From: Nageia nagi
Lineage: Eukaryota > Pinophyta
Assembly: GCA_050084985.1 (NCBI GenBank)
Contig: JBITNC010000001.1
Span: forward strand, 200,198,001 to 200,262,000
Direction of reading: 5' to 3'
Length of the DNA stretch: 64,000 bases
The number at the start of each line of letters is the position of its first letter. Position 1 is the first letter of the stretch. The notes below the pieces were generated by a model. The model had not been told where the DNA came from. It saw nothing but the letters and a program-made list of their open reading frames with translations, and made no database searches. This document shows, in pieces, positions 57,110 through 64,000 of the stretch. The translations under genes and the position numbers were made by a program.

Positions 57110-58525
57110 ATGAGGTTTGTCTTGGTTGCACTTTTAAATTATGTTCCTTTTTCTATCAAAGTAAAACCAAAAATACAAAGACTATGGTCACATCTTGCCA
57201 AGTCAACCTTAGATACTTATTCTACTTCAAAGGTCATGAAGAATGATTTTTATATTGACATTGAAAAGCTTTTATCATACTTAGTAGAGATAGAACAATG
57301 TACCATACCTCTTCTTCAATCCTCAGAAAGCCTTGTTAGATCCCATGAAGAGCTAGAGTATAGTTCTTCCATTCCTTCGCCCTCATCATGGGATGAGTTT
57401 GACGCTGAAAATAATGAGCCCATCATAAAGGTTGAAAACTCATCGATACATCTCATCAAATTAAAATCTTGTTGTGCATCCCCTTTTGAGACTATTGAAC
57501 CTAATGAATCCAATTTGCTAAGGGATGAATTGAGTATTAATTGCAAAGGCCTTGATGCAACATCCTATGGTAAATCATATGACCTCCTAGAGTTAGATAC
57601 CTTGATGCCTTCACCCCAACCTTGGGATGAATATGATATTAAAGAAGAGGAGTTTGACATGAATCTTGAGGATCTTTCAGAACATTCCTCAGAATTGCAA
57701 TTTCATTCTCCTCCCCTTCTAGAGGTTACAAGACCTTCTATTGATTCCCATGAATCTCATGATATTCTTGAGTTCAAGGATGAAACTTGTTCATTCTCAT
57801 CACAAGTAGAAATTGGAGAGCCTCACATAAGAATTAAAAAATCCATAGATTGTATTATTGAATCTCAAGAATTTCAATCACAAAGAAATGAAAAATATAA
57901 AAATAAAATTTCCAAAGCTAATACACATGAGCTTAGGAATGAAAATCCATGTGGGGAAACAACACATCATGATAATGATACAAAGTTTTATGAGGATGAA
58001 TGTTGTTCAAACCCACTAAAAATACCTTCAAAATATCAAACTAGCTTGATGAAAAATTGGGAATGTGATAAAAAAGATAGCCCTATAACAAATAAATTAC
58101 TTAGGAATATTTTCTATGATGAAAAAGCTAAGAATATTTGGCAAAGGGAATCCCATAAACAACAACAAGCATGTTCTTCTCATGATCAACATGAAAAAAC
58201 CTTCAATGAGTTTGTCGACAAAATGAGACAAGAAGAGATGAGACAAAAGCATGATGTAAAAACCTATGCAAACCAAAAGAGTCAAGCTTGGATGCAATTA
58301 TCATCACCTCTTAATTACCAAGTATGGAGATATCAAGACTCTTACTCTAATCAACAAAGATAATTGCCTCTCAAAAGCTTAGATTATCAACCTCAAAGCC
58401 CCTCTTCACAAGCTAGGATAACTGCCTCCACCTATCAAAAAACACCTCATAGGGCTAAGTCTTGTATGGAAGATTTTGATAAAAGGACCTTATATTTAGT
58501 AAGAACCTCACAAACAAATCATTAA
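57110..58525 (+). CDS. Extra ORF upstream of gag in Tat-2 (ORF1), unrecognised
   Basis: ATG at 57110 opens 417 codons to TAA at 58361-58363; the same frame continues 53 codons to TAA at 58523-58525, so the first stop may be a changed CAA and the original about 471 residues. The start, MRFVLVALLNYVPFSIKV, is hydrophobic; the rest is acidic and Ser-rich. A motif occurs twice, IPSPSSWDEFDAE (residues about 85-98) and MPSPQPWDEYDIKEE (about 165-180). The C-terminal third is charged with QQQACSSHDQHEKTF. No enzyme motif. Ogre elements are known to have an ORF1 of unknown function before gag. In Tat-1 this place holds a different gag N-terminus (MVQTRSMTAKK), and leader similarity stops at 57095. 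Confidence 0.65.
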
Positions 58526-59830
58526 TGTAAGATCTCAAACAAATTCTTCTATGATCCTTACTCTTGTGAGAAACCCTCATCGTAAGAAAAATGTAGAAAA
58601 GCTTTAGCTAAACAATTCAGGGTAGGAGAGATACCCTCTTTTGCAGAGTTGGAGGCAAAGAGAAAACATATAGAGAGAGATTATGAAGAAACTATAAACT
58701 TTAGTAAAAGATATGAAGATGTTCAAAGTAAGTTAGAAGAGGAAGCCAAACTCAAAGAAAAGAATATAGAACTCAAAGAAAAAGAAAAGCAAGAGCTTGA
58801 CAAACAACGATAAATTTTTGATAAGGTAAAATAAGAAGTTCAAGATAGTTGGTTACTTCATGAGAAGTCTCAACAAAATAAAGTACAACCACCTACAATT
58901 CTTAGAAATCCAATGCAAGGGCATCATTTAACTTCTAATATTCCATCATTATCATCTTCATCATTGTTATCAAGATCTCCTTTTGATGATGAATCTTATA
59001 ATTCAAACCTAAAGTCAGAAAGAAATACCAATCATAGAAGATACCGAAAACATCCTCAGGGTAGTTGTACAGATAAAGAATTAGAATATTTCATGAAAGA
59101 TTTCATGAATAAAGAAATGAACATATCAAGGTTCAAGAAGTTGACATATGATAATATTTGCAATGAGCCCATCCATCCGAGTGTCCCTAAGAAGAAATTG
59201 CCTTACAAATTTGAAATGCCTAAGATAATTCCTTTTACAGGAAATAAGGATCCTAAGGAACATTTAAGGTGGTTTAAGTTTTCAAATTACCTAATTTATA
59301 ATGATGAGGACTTGATGCTACGTTTGTTCCCCATGACACTTGCAGCCCAAGCCTTGGAATGGTATAATAATTTGCCACGACATAGTATTTATTCATTTCC
59401 TCAATTGGCAAACTTGTTCTTACAACATTTTAAGATTTATATCAAAGAGGAATCTTCTATTATGGATCTTGTAGAACTAAAATAATATTAGAATGAATCA
59501 ATTGTTGACTTTGTTTCATGATGGAGGGATATACTCTATGGCATGCCCTATACTTTACCTCAGGAGGAGTTAGTTAAATTATTTAGTCAAAATTGTTTAA
59601 GGCCTATAGCTACTATATTACAAATCCAACAATATAATACTCTTAAAGAAGTTATTGCTCAAGCAGTTATAATTGAGAAGGTCAAGATTAAATATGGTGA
59701 AATAAAAATTACGAGAAAAGAAAAATATAACAAAAATGAGTATTGTAATTATCACCATCAAAGAGGTCATAGTACAAAAAATTGTCTAGCATTGAGAAAT
59801 AGAACTCAAAATTCAATCAAACATAATAAC
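58526..59830 (+). pseudogene. Tat-2 gag
   Basis: 58620-58850 is a Lys/Glu coiled coil starting GEIPSFAELEAKRKHIE, matching KEIPSYEELEE of Tat-1. The core (58913-59485) has NEPIHPSVPKKKLPY, DPKEHLRWFKF, FPMTLAAQALEWYNNLP; after two stops MPYTLPQEELVKLFSQNCLR follows from 59543, then the knuckle CNYHHQRGHSTKNC (59746-59787). At the site where Tat-1 has a TAA stop, Tat-2 keeps CAA. It reads on in one frame into the protease. Confidence 0.88.
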
Positions 59831-60079
59831 TTGGAAGTTGAAGACCATACTTCTATTTCAGATCAAAATTTAAAAAATTATCAAGACTCACTTCCTTCAT
59901 ATCAAGTAAATATAGTATCTATTATACCTAATTACAGTCAAGTGACACCCACCTGGAATCCAAGTAATCAACCTATTATAGGAATAGTTGGAGGTGATAC
60001 TGGAACTCAAAACATACAAGAAAAACAAATTGATATATCATATAATCAAAAATCCAAAATGCAAGTTCCTCCATTGATA

Positions 60080-60726
60080 CATCAGCCTATAATTTATTTT
60101 TATGACCATGAGAGACAACCAAACAAGGGACCTCAAGGGTTAGATCCACCTCTCCATGTCATCGGTAAAGTAAATGGTAAAATTGTTAAGAGGATATTAA
60201 TAGATGAAGGGTCAGATGTCAATATCATATCTACATTGGCATATCACAAATTGAATCTTCCTTTCTCTCATATTTCTTTACCATCATTACAAATAAAAGC
60301 ATTTAATAATGCCTTATGTTCAACAATAGGGTCAATAGTGTTACCCATCACCATTGGATGTAAGACGATACAAACATCATTATACATCATTGAAGGAAAC
60401 ATTGAACAATATAATATTCTTTTAGGTAGAACATGGATTCAAGAAATGGAATGTGTCCCATATACATTTCATGGTTGTATAAAATACATTCATGAGGGAG
60501 TACTCCATTGTGTATGAAGAGATGAAAATCCATACTCACATTATAATATTACAAAATCATCAAAAATGAAACCTCCTATGCAAAATTCAAAGGCAAAATC
60601 ATCATCCATCTTTGCTAGGCAAGGGCATAATCATAAAGATATGAGATGGAAATTAAAATCCAAAGATGATTACATCGATGGAATGCAATCATTGAAACAA
60701 CCTAAGAGGGTGGTAGACTGGCAGTA
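60080..60726 (+). pseudogene. Tat-2 aspartic protease, last coding part before the deletion
   Basis: GPQGLDPPLHVIGKVNGKIV, then the active-site stretch ILIDEGSDVNII (60192-60230), QIKAFNNALCSTIGSIVLP and NILLGRTWIQEMECVPY. The 324-codon frame from 59543 ends at TGA 60518-60520; the same frame then reads RDENPYSHYN and goes on to TAA 60725-60727. Immediately after, the sequence matches the 3' UTR of Tat-1, so linker, RT, RNases H, integrase and extra ORF are deleted (about 5.5-6 kb by comparison). Confidence 0.88.
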
Positions 60727-63380
60727 AAGCAAGGTTGTAGTGGGATTGAGGGGTTAATCCTCATCGGGGCTATGGATGCCTGTCTGGCAATGGGGCATAC
60801 CTTACGAGTGGTGACATGTCCATATTGGTTAGCAACCTTCTTTCCTATGGACCTCTGTACATTTCATATGGATGAACTAGCTTATATATTTTATGCTCTT
60901 GTGACATTTAGTTTGAGATTGTCTAGAGATGGAAATAAATATCATTGCACACACATGAGTCTATGATAATTTTGAGAACATAATGACTTTGTTTTATATC
61001 ATCTAAAGAAGAAAAAATCTAATGGTGATTGGTTAATAGGGTCAACTTGAATATTATGATCATTACATTTCTTCATCATCCCATGCCTCCATCTCATACT
61101 ATTTATTATTACATAGTAATTAATATTACACTTATGTTTATCAATGCCTTGATGAGTTGATTAGTTTATCTCTCTAAATACTCAATACATCCTATGTCTA
61201 TTCATTTGTTATACTATTTTCATATTAACATCCACCACCACCCCATACACATTATACTATACCAACTCTCATATTTTATTATCCCACATCCATATATTTT
61301 CTAATCCATCTTTATCAATTATTAAATTGGAGGTTCTTCCATATTATTTGAGAAAAAGAGCGAGTAATTGCTCTCCCCATTAATATGGGAGTCAACATTG
61401 TTGTTGTTAAAACCTTTTGCTTCTATTCTTATCTACAAGTTTAAGCAAGAAACTACCCTTAGTAGATTGATAAAAGTCAACCCTAGAACATTGTTAAATT
61501 TTATAGCTTCCATTATTATTTGAATTGGAAGTCAATGTTCTTTGCCTATCATATCCCATCCATTTCAACCCCTTAGAACATCGTTAAAAAGTTGGCATCA
61601 TTCCTTGGGATTGAGAGTAAGAAATTGCTCTTCCCTTTGAATTGGAAGTCGGTGTTCTTCTCCCCTTTCCATTCATTATCATCTACCCATAAATTGAATG
61701 TGTGTTACATCTTGTTCCATATCCTTTGCACATGTTATCATAAAATAAAAAGTATTAGTAGCCAAGTTTGGTAAATGATACAATCTAATACTGTAATTCT
61801 TCAAATCATTATCCTTAAATTTGAAGATATTTAATAATATCAAAATCAACATTTAAAAAATAAAAATACAATAATAATCCCATACGTCTTTAATGGGATA
61901 ATTGTTATCGTCATATTCCTCATCATGAATCTTTGATGATATAAAATTATAAACAATTCCATCCTGAAATATTTGATAATGATTTTTGCAAGAAATGATA
62001 ATGAAACCCATTCTGCTAGGGCAAATAGTAGAATTATCAAACATTAAAATGTTATCTACTTTGAAAGGACTCCACATCACATACGTGCTAATGGCATAAG
62101 GCCTATGGAATAAAGTGTTCCATTAAATAGCATTTGTAGACAAGCATGAGTACTTAGTAAAATGTAGAACTTATTTTCAAAATACTTTGATTGCAAAAAT
62201 TCAAAAATTTTATGTTTGATCATAATTTGGGGCAAATATGATTGTCCATGACCCAAAGCAAATCATTTGCCTCTACCATCAACCAACAAAATCAAGATTT
62301 AAAACATTCATACATAAGTTGATAAACTTAAGTGTATGAGTCTTGACTTAACCACTTACCAACCTTAGGTATATTATCACTTACTTATTAAGCCTAGGGT
62401 ATTTGTATAAGTCTACAATGATAACATATTAGTTTGTTTGTATCTTCTTAAGATACATGACTATGTTTGCTCACCACATCATGCCAAAAAAAAACGAGAT
62501 AACCAAATAAACATGCAAACTCGATCATAAATAATTTCATCATGAATCCTTGATAGGAAAAACACCATTTATTGTTTATGATCTTACAATGAATCATGAA
62601 CTTCCTAGTTCAAATCATATGTCATGTTATGCATGTTTAGTCATCACTTATTGTTATACATATTCAGGAAACCCTAGTCATCAAAAAACATGATTCCAAT
62701 GATTTTTGTAAAACATATTCTTCTAGAGTAATAAAATAATAATCAAAATTCAAATCAATGCACATAAAAGGGACTTCATGTCATATACTTGACTCGACTC
62801 CATACATTCCCTTGGGATAAACACAAGACACCCATGTAATGATATATGGAAACAAGCCTTTAGTAACTATTTAGTGTACAACCAATGTGTGTTCAAAATA
62901 CTTCAATTGCAAAGCTCAAGAAATCATACTTGGATAATTGGGGTAAATACAATTCCCCATGACCTAAAATCAAACCTTATATTCACCTATAAATGATTGA
63001 AACAATAAAGTTAGAATCACTCGTACATTCATCTTACTTGCTCACTAGCTAATATGCATTAGTTTTTTGAACAGTCTATCATCATCATCACTGACATCAT
63101 TAGTCAGTTCAAAAAGGGGCCATAATGCTAAGATCAACACCATAATCAAAGTAAGCCCATGATCACATAGTAAGACCATGGCTACATCTCTTTTAAATTA
63201 TACCCAAAACATTGTTAATTACAAAATCAAAAGTTATATGTCTACTCACGGTTAAGGCAATTATGATTGCCTATAACCTAAAATAAGATATTTATGCTCA
63301 ATATGATTCTAAAAGACTTATGCAAAAGATCATCATGAAACCCATTCTGCTGGGTCAAAAGCAGAGAAAATGAAAGATGA
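60727..63380 (+). other. Tat-2 3' UTR with old, diverged repeats
   Basis: 60727-60950 matches the 3' UTR of Tat-1. Further on GAAACCCATTCTGCT occurs at 62003 and 63337. A loose unit, AAAATACTT.ATTGCAAA, then GGGGCAAATATGATTG and CCATGACC.AAA, occurs near 62180, 62897 and, weaker, 63213. 61330-61680 has echoes of GAATTGGAAGTC..TGTTCTT. A purine-rich TTCAAAAAGGGGCCATAATG at 63107 imitates the true PPT. No gene. Confidence 0.6.
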
Positions 63381-63820
63381 CTTGTATATACAAAACAAGC
63401 TTCCTATCACATACTCGCTTCGGCATGCATAGATAAACTAGAGTTTTGTCATGCAACTGCCATAAACAGCACACAGTATGGAGATAAAAATAAGTGAAGT
63501 TTTGATATACAACATCACTATCTCAAACTTGTATATACAAAACCAGCTTCCTATCACATACTTGCTTCGGCATGCATAGACAAACTAGAGTCTTGTCATG
63601 CAACTGCCATAAACAGCACACAGTATGGAGATAAAAATAAGTGAAGTTTTGATATACAACATCACTACCTCAAAATTGTATACATTAAATAAGGTTACCA
63701 TCACATACTCACTTCGGTATGCAGAGAAAAACTAAAGTCTTGTCATGCAACTACCATAAACAGCACACAGTATGGAGATTGACACAAGTGTAGTTTTGAT
63801 GTATTACAATATCATTTTCA
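63381..63820 (+). repeat. 147-bp tandem repeat, three copies, in the Tat-2 3' UTR
   Basis: Units start at 63381, 63528 and 63675, each 147 bases: TTGTATATACAAAAC, then CTATCACATACT.GCTTCGG, TCTTGTCATGCAACTGCC and AAACAGCACACAGTATGGAG. Units 1 and 2 are nearly identical; unit 3 is more diverged and fades by 63820. Tandem arrays in Tat/Ogre 3' UTRs are an established source of plant satellite DNA. Confidence 0.92.
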
Positions 63821-63960
63821 AAATGTATCAATTGAAAAAGTTAAAAGATCATATTTAGTCATGGCAAGGAATATCCTCATGACAACACTAGATGATAAAA
63901 TACATATATAATTTATTAGTATTTTTTGAATCATCCTTTGCATACGTCAATGGATAATTC

Positions 63961-63970
63961 AAAAAAGGGG
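63961..63970 (+). other. Tat-2 polypurine tract
   Basis: AAAAAAGGGG, then CAAAA, then the LTR start TGTAGACATC at 63976. Typical plus-strand priming site of an LTR element. Confidence 0.8.
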
Positions 63971-63975
63971 CAAAA

Positions 63976-64000
63976 TGTAGACATCTAAAAATGTCCCTTT
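63976..64000 (+). repeat. Start of the Tat-2 3' LTR
   Basis: TGTAGACATCTAAAAATG and seven more bases, matching the first 25 bases of the 5' LTR at 54818 with one difference (ACATC for ACACC). The rest is outside the window. Confidence 0.85.

Larger units (their letters stand above)
54818..64000 (+). mobile_element. Tat-2: pol-deleted relative of Tat-1, running off the window
   Basis: 5' LTR (54818-55666), primer site, leader, an extra ORF, gag, protease, a deletion of everything from RT to the extra ORF of Tat-1 (joined near 60727), 3' UTR with tandem repeats, PPT and the first 25 bases of the 3' LTR. LTR, leader and 3' UTR match Tat-1 in reverse complement. It inserted into the gag of element A; CTATC (54813-54817) is the left flank. 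Without RT or integrase it is non-autonomous. Confidence 0.87.

Noticed and set aside
63107-63135. AAAAAGGGGCC as the Tat-2 polypurine tract
   Set aside because: It is not followed by an LTR start; the run at 63961 is, five bases before TGTAGACATC. The first is probably a repeat echo in the 3' UTR.
1-64000. CRISPR array, bacterial operon or prophage
   Set aside because: The repeats are retroelement LTRs, UTR arrays and microsatellites; there are no regular short repeats with unique spacers, no ribosome-binding sites, and all recognised proteins are plant LTR-element proteins.

Overview
This window is plant nuclear DNA made almost wholly of old, broken LTR retrotransposons inserted into one another; I see no intact host gene, tRNA, rRNA or CRISPR array. 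The organism is a land plant with a large, repeat-rich genome: Ty3/gypsy elements of the Tat lineage (two RNase H domains in pol), a Ty1/copia element, plant-mobile-domain genes, and many nonsense codons of the C-to-T kind expected where retroelements are methylated. A gymnosperm is my guess, from the style of the elements only.

Layout, left to right. 1-3768 is moderately GC-rich: a 461-residue coiled-coil ORF, then about 1.1 kb dense in TCCGGA and TGACGTCA-like words, a TATA box and a pyrimidine-rich tract. About 4300-17565 is Tat-1 (minus strand), the best preserved element: 5' LTR, primer site, long repeat-bearing leader, gag, protease, RT, two RNases H, integrase and an extra ORF. 17566-23464 is the 3' part of a copia element (plus) with one LTR. 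23465-34850 is Gy3 (minus), a second Tat-lineage element whose RNase H is split by a 4.64-kb insertion (25496-30136). 34851-37718 is the leader and gag of Tat-3 (plus), into whose leader Gy3 had inserted. 37719-54817 is element A (minus), which entered the gag of Tat-3 and is itself interrupted by element B (plus, 43077-51467, two LTRs, near-matching 5-bp target duplication). 54818-64000 is Tat-2 (plus), which cut the gag of A; it is a relative of Tat-1 that has lost RT to integrase and has a different ORF in front of gag. Its 3' LTR begins 25 bases before the window ends.

Inferred order of events: Tat-3 first; then Gy3 and A inserted into Tat-3; then copia and the 4.64-kb element into Gy3, Tat-1 into copia, and B and Tat-2 into A. 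After B landed, a segment spanning its right LTR edge and the flanking target became three tandem copies.

Most interesting: A and B carry gag but show no pol, and each holds, antisense to gag, a plant-mobile-domain gene with two introns at matching places. Other unusual features are the unrecognised ORFs of Tat-1 (after integrase) and Tat-2 (before gag), and short-motif arrays shared by the Tat-1 and Tat-2 LTRs and leaders. Positions come from reading the sequence by eye; no alignment or database search was run.
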